Source of the DNA: Acidobacteriota bacterium
Lineage (GTDB): Bacteria > Acidobacteriota > Terriglobia > Terriglobales > Acidobacteriaceae
Length of the DNA: 36,050 bases
NCBI GenBank assembly: GCA_021792795.1
Contig: JAJYUB010000035.1
Span: 1-36,050 of the forward strand
Direction: 5' to 3'
This document shows, piece by piece, positions 1 to 7,787 of this stretch. Below the pieces are notes generated by a model that did no database searches, was not told the origin of the DNA, and worked only from the letters and a program-made list of their open reading frames with translations. How positions within the stretch are numbered: position 1 is the first letter of the stretch; every line of letters starts with the position of its first letter. A program made the position numbers and the translations under genes.

Positions 1-40
1 AAACGATCAGGCTGCCAAACAGCTTGGTGAACCTCTCCAT
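1..40 (-). CDS. 5' end of a divergent gene (partial)
   Basis: Read on the minus strand, an ATG at 38-40 opens a frame that runs off the window edge after 13 codons (MERFTKLFGSLIV). A GGGAGG Shine-Dalgarno lies about 6 bases upstream of the ATG. The basic-then-hydrophobic start would suit a signal peptide or first membrane helix, but 13 residues are too few to name a family. It is divergent from the sugar operon at 306, so it may be a transporter or regulator of that pathway; this is inference only. Confidence 0.5.
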   Translation of the reverse strand, partial: MERFTKLFGSLIV

Positions 41-94
41 CGGTCGCCTCCCTTTGCTCTCGTCGGGATAACAAGATCATCGGACAGGCGACCG
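41..94 (-). promoter_or_regulatory. Leader inverted repeat next to the start codon of the divergent gene
   Basis: A perfect 9-base inverted repeat, CGGTCGCCT at 41-49 and AGGCGACCG at 86-94, lies immediately before the minus-strand ATG at 38-40. In the minus-strand transcript it would form a stem whose 3' arm overlaps the end of the GGGAGG ribosome binding site. It could limit translation of that gene or serve as a protein-binding site. The rest of the spacer up to 305 shows no operator I can identify. Confidence 0.35.
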
Positions 95-305
95 CTGGTT
101 TCAAAATTTCAAATATCTTTGGCTAGGATTCTGTCTGGAATTGTCGCAGGACGGCCTTTCGTTCCAGTCCGACCAAATCGCGGCGTATGCTGGATTTGGA
201 CGTGCTGAACCTCTCATATCAACCTCAACCTTCAATTTTGATGAGCTTCTGGATCGTGGGAAGCAAATGTCAAACGATAGTATGCTGTTTTGTGCGCAAT
301 AAACC

Positions 306-1235
306 ATGAAAAATACCGACAAAGACGATATTGCGACCATTGTTCGCCGTGCAGTTATGGAGTCCCTCGCGGTGAATCGGGCCCGGCAGACGGCTCCGGA
401 GGAACCGCTGGAGATTTTTACTTCGCCTGAGGCCAACGCGCTGAAGGAGGAGATTCTGCGCGTGGGCAAAAAGCTGTGGGAGCGTCAATATGTGGATGGA
501 AACGGCGGGAATATTTCCGTCCGCGTGTCGCCGCATTATGTTCTCTGCACACCGACGTTGTGCAGCAAGGGCGATCTTTGCATGGAGGACTTGTCGCTGG
601 TCGATCTCGACAATTACCAGATTTGCGGCGATCGTCCGCAGACCAGCGAGATCCTGTTGCATCTTGAGATTTACAAGGCCGTGCCCGCCGCGAAGGCCGT
701 GATTCACTGCCATCCTCCGTATGCAACCGCGCATGCCGTTGCCGGAGTCGTGCCTCAGGGCAATTTAATTCCCGAGCAGGAAGTGTTCATCGGGCCCGTC
801 GCTCTTGCCCCGTATGAAACCCCGGGCACCCGCGCCTTCGCGAAGACCGTCCTCCCATACGTGAAAGACCACAACACGATATTGCTGGCCAATCATGGCA
901 TTGTTTGCTGGGCCGACACGGCGACCCATGCGGAATGGTATGTGGAAGTTGTTGACACCTACTGCAAAACCGTCATGATTGCCTCGCAACTGCGGCCAAA
1001 GCTGAACGAAATTCCTCCCGACAAAATAGTCGACTTGCTTGCCATCAAGAAAAAGTTGGGATTGCCCGACCCGCGGCTGAAGAGCGGCGCGGATGCAGCG
1101 GAGGCGATCACAGCCGGTGCGGCCGTGTCGCAGGAGAAAGCTTCGCCGGTGAAGCTCCCGGCCAACTACGAAATCGATGAGCTTGTCAGCCGTTTGATGT
1201 CGGAAGTCTTAGGTTTTCTTTATAGGGCCGAATGA
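306..1235 (+). CDS. Class II aldolase (rhamnulose/fuculose-1-phosphate aldolase type)
   Basis: Zinc-dependent aldolase expected to split a deoxy-ketose 1-phosphate into DHAP and L-lactaldehyde. The aldolase domain spans about residues 44-230 and shows the phosphate-binding GNGGNIS block (66-71), a catalytic Glu in QTSEILLH (Glu115), zinc His134 and His136 in IHCHPPYA, and a third His197 in LLANHGIV. At 309 residues it is longer than E. coli FucA (215) or RhaD (274). The excess is a roughly 40-residue N-terminal extension starting with an amphipathic helix (DIATIVRRAVMESL) and an Ala/Gly-rich linker ending in a second short helix (YEIDELVSRLMSEVL). Its stop overlaps the rhaB start (ATGA), and rhaB and aldA downstream fix the pathway. 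Whether the substrate is rhamnulose- or fuculose-1-phosphate cannot be read from sequence; the kinase favours rhamnulose. Confidence 0.88.
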   Translation: MKNTDKDDIATIVRRAVMESLAVNRARQTAPEEPLEIFTSPEANALKEEILRVGKKLWERQYVDGNGGNISVRVSPHYVLCTPTLCSKGDLCMEDLSLVDLDNYQICGDRPQTSEILLHLEIYKAVPAAKAVIHCHPPYATAHAVAGVVPQGNLIPEQEVFIGPVALAPYETPGTRAFAKTVLPYVKDHNTILLANHGIVCWADTATHAEWYVEVVDTYCKTVMIASQLRPKLNEIPPDKIVDLLAIKKKLGLPDPRLKSGADAAEAITAGAAVSQEKASPVKLPANYEIDELVSRLMSEVLGFLYRAE

Positions 1236-2716
1236 CGCACACCGCAAATTTCGTGGCTGCGGATCTGGGAGCGTCGAGCGGACGTTTGATGGTCGGGGCA
1301 TGGAATGGGCGCGCCTTTTTGCTGGATGAATTGCATCGGTTCCCGAATAGCGGCATCCGTGTATCTGGCAGCTTGCATTGGGATGTTTTGAGAATGTGGG
1401 CTGAGATCCAACATGGACTGGCGAAATATCGTACGCGCTTTGCAGACGCGCCGGCCGCCATCGGTGTCGATGCCTGGGGAGTGGACTTTGCGCTGCTGGA
1501 CCAGCGCGGACGATTGCTCGGCAATCCGTATCACTATCGCGATGCAAGGACCGACGGCGTTCCCGAGATCGTCTTCCAACAGATCGATCCGCGCGAGTTG
1601 TTTCGATGGACTGGCGTCCAAACCATGCAGATTAACACAATCTTTCAGCTGTATTCCATGGCTCATACCGCCGACCCGCAGTTGAAGATCGCCGACACAT
1701 TGCTGATGATTCCAGATCTCTTCCATTACTTTCTCTGCTGCGCGCGGGCTGTGGAGCACTCCGAAGCCACGACAACGCAGATGTACTCGCCCACGAATGG
1801 CTGGGCGCGAGCGGTGTTGGACACTTTGGAGATGCCGGTTCACATGCTGCCCAAAGTTGTCTTTCCCGGAACGCAATTGGGCCCGGTGCGGCCAGAAATC
1901 TTGCGAGACGCAGGTTTCAGCAGCACTTTCCCGGTGGTAGCGGTCGCTTCGCACGATACCGCGAGCGCCGTGGCCGCAATCCCGAACATGGACGAGACCA
2001 GCGCCTTCATCAGCAGCGGGACATGGAGCTTGATGGGGGTAGAACTGCGGGAGCCGATCACTTCCGAGAGGGCATTTTCGCTGGGCTTTACCAACGAGGG
2101 CGGTGCCGACGGGTCCATCTTGCTGGTAAAAAACATGACCGGTCTGTGGATTTTGCAGGAGTGCCAGCGCCAATGGAGCAGCGGTGGCCACGCGCACACT
2201 TGGACCGACATTACGGCGATGGCAGCGTCCGCAAAGGCGTTTGAATGCGTGCTCGATGTGGACGCGATCGATTTCCGCGCGCCGGAAAATATGCCGCGGG
2301 CGATGGCTGCCTATTGTCGGCGCACCATGCAGCCGCAGCCGCAAACCATCGGCGCGGTTGCGCGCTGCTTCTTTGAAAGTCTGGCTCTGAAGTATCGTTC
2401 TGTGCTGGAGTCGCTGGAAACGTTGACGGAACGGCGGCTTAAAACCATACGCATTGTCGGTGGAGGTTGCCTGAATGCGTTACTCTGCCAGATGACCGCC
2501 GATGCCTGCAATCGCACCGTGGTCAGCGGCCCGGCGGAGGCCTCCGCTTTTGGCAACGTGATGCTGCAGGCCGTCGCCACCGGGCACCTTTCAAACATTG
2601 GCGCGGGTCGCGCCGCAATTGCTGCATCCATCCAATGCGTTCCCTATTTCCCGCAAAGGACAGAAGACTGGGACGAGGCCTACGCGCGGATGGAACATAC
2701 GCACACGCACGTATGA
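1232..2716 (+). CDS. rhaB: Rhamnulokinase
   Basis: FGGY-family sugar kinase that phosphorylates L-rhamnulose to L-rhamnulose 1-phosphate, the substrate of the aldolase just upstream. The 494 residues match the usual length (E. coli RhaB 489). The N-terminal ATP-binding signature FVAADLGASSGRLMVG is at about residues 7-22, and the sugar-binding GVDAWGVDFALLDQRG follows near residue 80. The C-terminal nucleotide-binding region contains IRIVGGGCLNALLCQM followed by a Pro-Ala-Glu-Ala-Ser-Ala-Phe-Gly-Asn block. The start ATG overlaps the aldolase stop in ATGA, and the stop overlaps an ATG of the next frame, so translation of the three genes is probably coupled. No rhamnose isomerase is in the window. 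A fuculokinase or xylulokinase role is less likely. Confidence 0.92.
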   Translation: MTHTANFVAADLGASSGRLMVGAWNGRAFLLDELHRFPNSGIRVSGSLHWDVLRMWAEIQHGLAKYRTRFADAPAAIGVDAWGVDFALLDQRGRLLGNPYHYRDARTDGVPEIVFQQIDPRELFRWTGVQTMQINTIFQLYSMAHTADPQLKIADTLLMIPDLFHYFLCCARAVEHSEATTTQMYSPTNGWARAVLDTLEMPVHMLPKVVFPGTQLGPVRPEILRDAGFSSTFPVVAVASHDTASAVAAIPNMDETSAFISSGTWSLMGVELREPITSERAFSLGFTNEGGADGSILLVKNMTGLWILQECQRQWSSGGHAHTWTDITAMAASAKAFECVLDVDAIDFRAPENMPRAMAAYCRRTMQPQPQTIGAVARCFFESLALKYRSVLESLETLTERRLKTIRIVGGGCLNALLCQMTADACNRTVVSGPAEASAFGNVMLQAVATGHLSNIGAGRAAIAASIQCVPYFPQRTEDWDEAYARMEHTHTHV

Positions 2717-2739
2717 ACTTGAAAATGGAGAAACACGCC

Positions 2740-4224
2740 ATGCATGGCACGGCAACAACAATTCCTCGGCACCAAATGTTGATCGACGGCGAACTCGTCG
2801 CCTCAGAAAAGACAATCGCAGTCATCAACCCCACGACAGAAGACGTCATTTCCGAGGTCCCCAGCGGAACTTTGGAGAACGTGAACGCGGCCGTCCTGGC
2901 GGCGGAAAAGGCGCAAAAAAGCTGGAGTCTGCTACCGGCCATCGAGCGCGCCGGGTACCTGCGCGAGATTGCGCAGGCCATTCGCGCAGACCGGGAGCAC
3001 CTGGCGCGCACCATCACCGAAGAGCAAGGAAAGATATTGTCGCTGGCACAAGTGGAAGTAGATTTCTCCGCCGACTACATCGACTATATGGCGGAGTTTG
3101 CGCGCCGCTACGAAGGCGAAATTATCCAGAGCGATCGCCGGGGCGAAAACATCCTGCTGTTCAAGCATCCGATCGGCGTCATTGCCGGCATTCTTCCATG
3201 GAACTTTCCATTTTTCCTGATCGTTCGCAAGATGGCGCCGGCACTCATTACGGGAAATACCATCGTTATTAAGCCGAGCAGTGAAACGCCGAACAATGCG
3301 TTCGAATTTGCCAAGATCGTGGCCAAGTCGTCCTTGCCGAAAGGCGTGTTCAATCTTGTGTCCGGCAAAGGCAGCGTAGTGGGAGATGGCCTGGCGCGTC
3401 ATCCAAGGGTCGGCATGGTCAGCCTGACCGGCAGCGTGGAAGGCGGCATCGCGGTAATGCGGGCGGCGGCCGACAACGTGACCAATGTATCGCTGGAGCT
3501 GGGAGGGAAAGCGCCTGCGATCGTAATGCAGGACGCAGATCTCGACCTGGCGGTGAAGTCGATACGCGCGTCGCGCATCATCAACAGCGGGCAGGTCTGC
3601 AACTGTGCCGAGCGTGTCTACGTGCAGGAGTCCATCGCGGACAGTTTTATTGAAAAGATGACAAAGGCGATGGAAAAGACCGTGGTCGGCGATCCGTTCC
3701 AGAAGGACACCGAGATGGGCCCGATGGTCAGCAAAGCGCAGATGGATTCCGTCGACCGCGCCGTCCAGACAGCGATCCAGGAGGGCGCCGAACTCCTCTG
3801 CGGCGGGAAAAAATATTCTGGCCGCAAAGGTCATTACTATCCGCCGACCGTGTTGACCCACTGCAAGCAGGACACGCAAATTATGCAGCAGGAAGTCTTC
3901 GGTCCGGTGCTACCGATCACGACCTTCAAAGATCTCGACGAAGCGATTGAAAATGCCAACGACTGTCAGTATGGACTGACTTCATCGATTTACACTCGCA
4001 GCCTGGACGTGGCGATGCGCGCCAGTAACGAAATAAAATTTGGCGAGACCTATGTCAATCGCGAGAACTTTGAGGCCATGCAGGGCTTTCATGCCGGCTG
4101 GCGTAAGTCAGGCATTGGCGGCGCGGACGGCAAACATGGCGTGGAAGAATACTTGCAGACCCATGTCGTCTACATGAATTACGACTGGAAGAACAAAGCT
4201 TCTTCCCAGTCCACCAAGATATAG
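2740..4224 (+). CDS. aldA: Lactaldehyde dehydrogenase (NAD-dependent aldehyde dehydrogenase)
   Basis: Oxidises L-lactaldehyde, the aldolase product, to L-lactate. The protein follows E. coli AldA closely along its whole length: ADYIDYMAEFARRYEGEIIQ, the ILPWNFPFF block, catalytic Glu253 in LELGGKAP, nucleophile Cys287 in SGQVCNCAERV, and the C-terminal NRENFEAMQGFHAGWRKSG block. It is the non-acylating, cytosolic type. The frame is open far upstream. I chose ATG 2740 because it follows a TGGAGA ribosome binding site and gives an N-terminus as short as E. coli AldA. ATG 2713, which overlaps the rhaB stop, is the main alternative (503 residues). It is the last gene of the operon and is followed by a hairpin. 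Confidence 0.93.
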   Translation: MHGTATTIPRHQMLIDGELVASEKTIAVINPTTEDVISEVPSGTLENVNAAVLAAEKAQKSWSLLPAIERAGYLREIAQAIRADREHLARTITEEQGKILSLAQVEVDFSADYIDYMAEFARRYEGEIIQSDRRGENILLFKHPIGVIAGILPWNFPFFLIVRKMAPALITGNTIVIKPSSETPNNAFEFAKIVAKSSLPKGVFNLVSGKGSVVGDGLARHPRVGMVSLTGSVEGGIAVMRAAADNVTNVSLELGGKAPAIVMQDADLDLAVKSIRASRIINSGQVCNCAERVYVQESIADSFIEKMTKAMEKTVVGDPFQKDTEMGPMVSKAQMDSVDRAVQTAIQEGAELLCGGKKYSGRKGHYYPPTVLTHCKQDTQIMQQEVFGPVLPITTFKDLDEAIENANDCQYGLTSSIYTRSLDVAMRASNEIKFGETYVNRENFEAMQGFHAGWRKSGIGGADGKHGVEEYLQTHVVYMNYDWKNKASSQSTKI

Positions 4225-4730
4225 CCAGGATCGGACACCCACCACATCGGAAGGTCTCGCCCAGCATGGCGGGCCTTCTCTCGATATCAGCAGGAAAACT
4301 GATCGAGAAAGCCAAAGGGCGAATTCTCTTGCGAGAACTCGCCCTCAGCCATCCGAATTTTCGAAGATCCGGTGTTCGGTGACCGAACCACAACCTCGTC
4401 ATCCCGGAATCACTCAGGACCCGCGAGCATGACCCGCACATCCTTGGACTTCCGTTCCACGTGTCGTAAGAGCTTCCTTTCTGCCAACCGTCTTCAGTTG
4501 CCTGAAGTGAGTCTCGTTGCCGATCCTCTGGCTGGCTTCGGTTTCGCTCTCTTCTCTGAAAGATTTCTCTTCCGTTGCCACTGAGTATTGCACAAGAAGT
4601 GCTGGTTTCTGCGGATTTATTTCGGTGCGAATCGTGCCCGAATTGTGCAAAAAACAGCCCCATTTACGACCCGACTGAACAACCACAATATTGCCGTCTA
4701 TATCCAATTTCTGCCGCGAATTTCCAGCCG
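4225..4730. other. 506-base gene-free spacer with a strong hairpin and a 15-base palindrome
   Basis: No frame here resembles a protein; the open frames on both strands lack ribosome binding sites and family motifs. Besides the stem-loop at 4251, it holds an 11-pair hairpin at 4317-4344 (GGGCGA-A-TTCTC, loop TTGC, GAGAA-C-TCGCCC). On the minus strand this hairpin is followed by CCTTTGGCTTTCTC, so it could terminate minus-strand transcription coming from the aminopeptidase gene, although it lies almost 390 bases beyond that stop. A perfect palindrome, GTTCGGT-G-ACCGAAC, occupies 4374-4388 and could be an operator-like site. Confidence 0.5.
4251..4277 (+). terminator. Stem-loop after the deoxy-sugar operon
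   Basis: About 26 bases after the aldA stop. The left arm AAGG-(T)-CTCGCC (4251-4261) pairs with GGCGGG-CCTT (4268-4277), with one bulged T, one T-G pair and a six-base loop. It is followed by CTCTCTCG and not by a run of T, so intrinsic termination is only probable. Confidence 0.45.
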
Positions 4731-5987
4731 CTAAACCCACTCGCCCTGCCGCATCAGCGGCTCGGCAACCTCCGTCGCGGTAATGCCATCGATGTCCAGC
4801 TTGCCCGATCCGATCATCCAATCCACATGGATCAGGCTGTCGTTCGCGCCCTTGGCCGCTAGCTGTTCCGGCGTCAGCTTGTCGCCGTCGCGCAGGCACG
4901 ATGTGTATGCCTGCCCCAGCGCAATATGCGACGCGGCATTCTCATCGAACAGCGTGTTCAGAAACAGCAATCCGCTGGCTGCAATCGGCGAAGAATGCGG
5001 CACCAGCGCCACCTCGCCCAAACGCCGCGCGCCTTCATCGGTGTCGATCAATCGCTGCAGCACCTCCTGGCCTCGGCTGGCGCGCGCTTCCACGATGCGG
5101 CCTTTTTCAAACCTCACGTGAATCCCTTCGATCATCGTCCCTTGATGCGACAGCGGTTTGGTTGCCGTCACGGTGCCGTCAGCGCGGCCTTTATGCGGAG
5201 TCGTAAAGACTTCCTCCGTGGGCATATTCGGAATGCAGTAGAGGCCGTTTCCCGCCGTTGTTCCTCCTCCCAGCCAAAGGTGGTCATCCGCCAGCCCCAG
5301 ACGAAAATCGGTCCCCGGCCCGCGATACTGCAGCGCCGCGTAACGCTTTTCATTCAGCCGCGCGGCGCGTCTGTGCAACTCAGCATCATGCGTCTTCCAC
5401 GCGGCCACCGGGTCGTCGGCGTTGATGCGTGTCGTCTGGAAAATTGCCTCCCACAGCTTTGCCACTGCAACATCTTCGGGTTCACCAGGAAACATCGCCG
5501 CGGCCCACGCCGGTGTTGCACTGGCCACAATGGTCCAGTTGATTTCGTGTCGCGTAATTAATTCGAGCGCCGGCCGATAGGCTTGCGAGACCGCGCGATT
5601 CGCCCGCCCCACCTTGCCCGCATCTTCATTCGAGAGCAATGTTGGATTTCCTCCCGCAATGGCCAGCCGCGCCGCGCCGCTTTTAAAGGCCGCTCCCATG
5701 CCGTCGTACAACCATTTGGCCGCATGGTCAAAACTTTCATCGGCGGCGAAACGGTAACGCATCAACGCCGCTTCATCGTCGCTGTAAAGCGTGGTCACCA
5801 GCGAAGCGCCGGCACGATAGGCTTGCTCCGTGATGCGCCGCGCAAGTGCCAGCGAGTCGAGCGATGCCGTCATCACCAGCTCTTGCCCTGGCTGCAGGCC
5901 GAGTCCGACCCGTACCGCGACCTCCGCCAGCAGATCCAGTTTCTGTTCGTGCGTCCGTTGTTCCGCCATCACTGCCGTTTCACTCAT
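4731..5987 (-). CDS. M29-family (AmpS/PepS-type) metallo-aminopeptidase
   Basis: Cytosolic metal-dependent aminopeptidase of family M29, 418 residues, the normal family length of about 410. The N-terminal half carries the usual helix-strand domain starting at EQKLDLLAEVAVRVGLGLQP. The C-terminal half holds the metal-site blocks: the Glu of GEVALVPHSSPI, the FDENAASHIALGQAY stretch with its His, and the His-Val-Asp of SLIHVDWMIGSG. I placed the start at ATG 5985-5987, preceded by GAGGGA at slightly long spacing. The same frame stays open upstream as far as 6353, but that part encodes the remains of an integrase and is not part of the family, so a longer fused start should be avoided. It is transcribed away from tRNA-Ser. 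Confidence 0.88.
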   Translation of the reverse strand: MSETAVMAEQRTHEQKLDLLAEVAVRVGLGLQPGQELVMTASLDSLALARRITEQAYRAGASLVTTLYSDDEAALMRYRFAADESFDHAAKWLYDGMGAAFKSGAARLAIAGGNPTLLSNEDAGKVGRANRAVSQAYRPALELITRHEINWTIVASATPAWAAAMFPGEPEDVAVAKLWEAIFQTTRINADDPVAAWKTHDAELHRRAARLNEKRYAALQYRGPGTDFRLGLADDHLWLGGGTTAGNGLYCIPNMPTEEVFTTPHKGRADGTVTATKPLSHQGTMIEGIHVRFEKGRIVEARASRGQEVLQRLIDTDEGARRLGEVALVPHSSPIAASGLLFLNTLFDENAASHIALGQAYTSCLRDGDKLTPEQLAAKGANDSLIHVDWMIGSGKLDIDGITATEVAEPLMRQGEWV

Positions 5988-6149
5988 GTCTTTCAGTCCC
6001 TCGTCGCTTGTACAAATTTTAGCCCGGCGGGAAGGTTGTCGCACCTCTCGCCGCGCGATCTCTACGTCGCATGAACCGTTTCCGGCGTGCTTCCATGGCG
6101 CAGGCGAGGGCCAGGGCTTCGTGCGCCCGTCGTACCACCCTGGACGGGA

Positions 6150-6233
6150 GAGGTACAACGCTCCACCGTCGCTCATGCGATCGGCGGAATTCTTGGCTTT
6201 TGCTTTGCGGATTTCTGTGTCTGTGAGCGCCAC
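6150..6233 (-). pseudogene. 5' remnant of a P4-type tyrosine integrase
   Basis: On the minus strand a GTG at 6231-6233, preceded by GAAGGG at good spacing, begins MALTDTEIRKAKAKNSADRM and continues SDGGALYL. This is the characteristic start of the arm-DNA-binding domain (DUF4102) of P4/CP4-like phage integrases. After about 28 codons the similarity stops; the core-binding and catalytic domains are absent. The fragment lies about 190 bases beyond the 3' end of tRNA-Ser and reads away from it, the usual position for an integrase inserted at a tRNA. By chance it stays in frame with the aminopeptidase downstream. I take it as the scar of a lost integrative element. Confidence 0.65.
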
Positions 6234-6264
6234 GGCAAGCCCTTCAATTCGCTGTTTTGGAAGA

Positions 6265-6335
6265 TACCTCCAAGGGAAAAGCAAACATACCCCCAAAAGT
6301 ACCCCCACCGGAATGTGGCTCTCATAAGTACCTCG
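6265..6335. repeat. Repeated TACCYC(C/G) sites, probable integrase arm-type sites
   Basis: TACCCCC occurs at 6288-6294 and again at 6300-6306, exactly 12 bases apart. Related copies are TACCTCC at 6265-6271 and TACCTCG at 6329-6335. On the minus strand these read GGGGGTA or GAGGTA. Short G-rich direct repeats of this kind commonly precede P4-type integrase genes next to the attachment site. Their place between tRNA-Ser and the integrase remnant supports that reading. Confidence 0.45.
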
Positions 6336-6421
6336 ATGGACGGAGTAATACAAGAAGTTGTTTGTTTTCAGTGGATTGTTTTATCGGATTGGACTTGCTA
6401 GGATGTCTTTGGAAGGGTTAT

Positions 6422-6509
6422 TGGCGGAGAGAGTGGGATTCGAACCCACGTTACCTTGCGGTAAACACGCTTTCCAAGCGTGCGCCTTCAGCCACTCGGC
6501 CATCTCTCC
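6422..6509 (-). tRNA. tRNA-Ser (GGA)
   Basis: The minus strand folds into a complete class II tRNA. The acceptor GGAGAGA pairs with TCTCTCC, followed by discriminator G and an encoded CCA. The anticodon stem CACGC/GCGTG encloses loop TTGGAAA with anticodon GGA. It has a long variable arm and the T-loop GTTCGAATC. An open frame on the opposite strand ending in the well-known VGFEPTLP pattern is a tRNA artefact and not a gene. The 3' end faces the integrase remnant, so this gene was probably used as an attachment site. Confidence 0.97.
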
Positions 6510-6755
6510 AAGCAAGGTCTTGACACTTGAATCTAACACATGCGCGGGGCACCGTGCAGCGCGGGCTGCCCGGCCCTTGTGCTGTCTACCGCTTTGATCG
6601 CTCGCATGTCGGACGCAGCCCCGTGCTGCTTCACGCATCCTTCTGAAAGAGGGGAAAGCGTCGCTGCAAAAACGTACCTGGAAAGGGATCTCCAGGGTAT
6701 GAAAAGATACGATTTGGCGAGAATTCTGCGATCCAGCAGCGGTATACTAAAGTGT

Positions 6756-7742
6756 ATGCCAAAATACTCCGTCGTCGTTCCATTCCATAACGAGGAAGAA
6801 ACTGTTACAGCCCTCTACGACACTTTGAAAGCGGTTATGGAGCAGGTGGGGGATACGTTTGAGATGATCTTCGTCGACGATGGGTCCACGGACCGAACCT
6901 ACCGGCTGCTGGAAGAAATCACAGCCGTCGACAGCCGCGTTATGGTCGTCAAGCTGCGCCGCAACTTCGGCCAGACCTGCGCCCTTGCCGCTGGGTTCGA
7001 CCACGCGCAGGGCGACTTTATCCTGGCCATGGATGGCGACCTGCAGCATGACCCGACAGAAATCCCAAATTTCCTTGCCAAGCTGGAGGAGGGCTACGAC
7101 GTTGTCAGCGGATGGCGCAAAGAGCGCATCGACAACTTCGTCATGCGCCGCATTCCATCCCGCTGCGCAAACTGGCTGATGGCGAAGTTGTCTGGCGTCG
7201 ACATTCACGACTTTGGCACCACCTATAAGGCATATCGCAGGGAAGTGATCCATAACATTCCGCTATATGGGGAGATGCACCGCTTTATTCCCGCGCTGGC
7301 GTCCTGGTACGGCGCGTCCATCTGCGAAATTCCCATCAAGAACATCAATCGCGAGCGGGGAAAATCGCACTACGGCATTTCGCGCACGTTTAGGGTGTTT
7401 TTTGACCTGATGACGATTCGCTTCCTGCTGAAGTACATGTCGCGGCCAATGCATTTCTTCGGCTCGCTGGGCGCGACCAGCATGTTGGGCGGTCTGGCGC
7501 TCTCCATGTGGCTGCTGGTCTTGAAGGTGCTGACGCATCAGCCCATCATGGATCAGCACGGCCCTTTATTTGTCGTTGCGGGAGTTCTGATTCTGGCGGG
7601 GATCCAGTTGCTGGCCATCGGCCTGATTGGCGAGCTGCTGGTGCGGCATTTCTATCAGGGCCAGGGGCGCGCCCCGTATACCGTCGATCGCGTCATCCGT
7701 TTGAACGCATCCGGCGAAGCCAGTATTCTGCGCGGGGAGTAA
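6756..7742 (+). CDS. Family 2 glycosyltransferase, polyprenyl-phosphate sugar synthase (GtrB/DPM1-like)
   Basis: Membrane-bound inverting glycosyltransferase, 328 residues, expected to move a sugar from a nucleotide donor onto undecaprenyl phosphate for cell-envelope polysaccharide or lipid A modification. The GT-A domain begins at residue 1 with YSVVVPFHNEEETV, then FVDDGSTDRT and the metal-binding DGDLQHDP. DFGTTYKAYRREV and the IPIKNINRERGKSHYGISRT acceptor-side block follow. Two C-terminal membrane helices (about residues 235-260 and 270-297) are typical of GtrB/ArnC. ATG 6756 fits the family start. ATG 6699 would add residues of no known domain. No clear Shine-Dalgarno precedes 6756, and a TATACT box sits 8 bases upstream, so the transcript may be leaderless. 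The exact sugar is unknown. Confidence 0.85.
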   Translation: MPKYSVVVPFHNEEETVTALYDTLKAVMEQVGDTFEMIFVDDGSTDRTYRLLEEITAVDSRVMVVKLRRNFGQTCALAAGFDHAQGDFILAMDGDLQHDPTEIPNFLAKLEEGYDVVSGWRKERIDNFVMRRIPSRCANWLMAKLSGVDIHDFGTTYKAYRREVIHNIPLYGEMHRFIPALASWYGASICEIPIKNINRERGKSHYGISRTFRVFFDLMTIRFLLKYMSRPMHFFGSLGATSMLGGLALSMWLLVLKVLTHQPIMDQHGPLFVVAGVLILAGIQLLAIGLIGELLVRHFYQGQGRAPYTVDRVIRLNASGEASILRGE

Positions 7743-7787
7743 CTCTCCGCCTGCTACGCCTTCCTAGCCACCCAGTTGAGGCAGCCC

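Noticed and set aside
1220-2344. 374-codon minus-strand frame opposite rhaB
   Set aside because: Antisense shadow of a GC-rich gene; no family motif and no ribosome binding site.
2467-2739. Upstream extension of the aldA frame into rhaB
   Set aside because: It overlaps the conserved end of rhaB in another frame and has no resemblance to aldehyde dehydrogenases.
306-4224. A bacterial microcompartment operon
   Set aside because: No shell protein is in the window, and the dehydrogenase is the non-acylating AldA type; only the aldolase termini hint at it.
5988-6353. Long N-terminal extension of the M29 aminopeptidase, giving a 540-residue protein
   Set aside because: The extension encodes an integrase start and unrelated residues; the family start and a ribosome binding site are at 5987.
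6358-6597. Plus-strand open frame containing VGFEPTLP
   Set aside because: It is the complement of tRNA-Ser; this peptide pattern is a well-known artefact of reading across tRNA genes.
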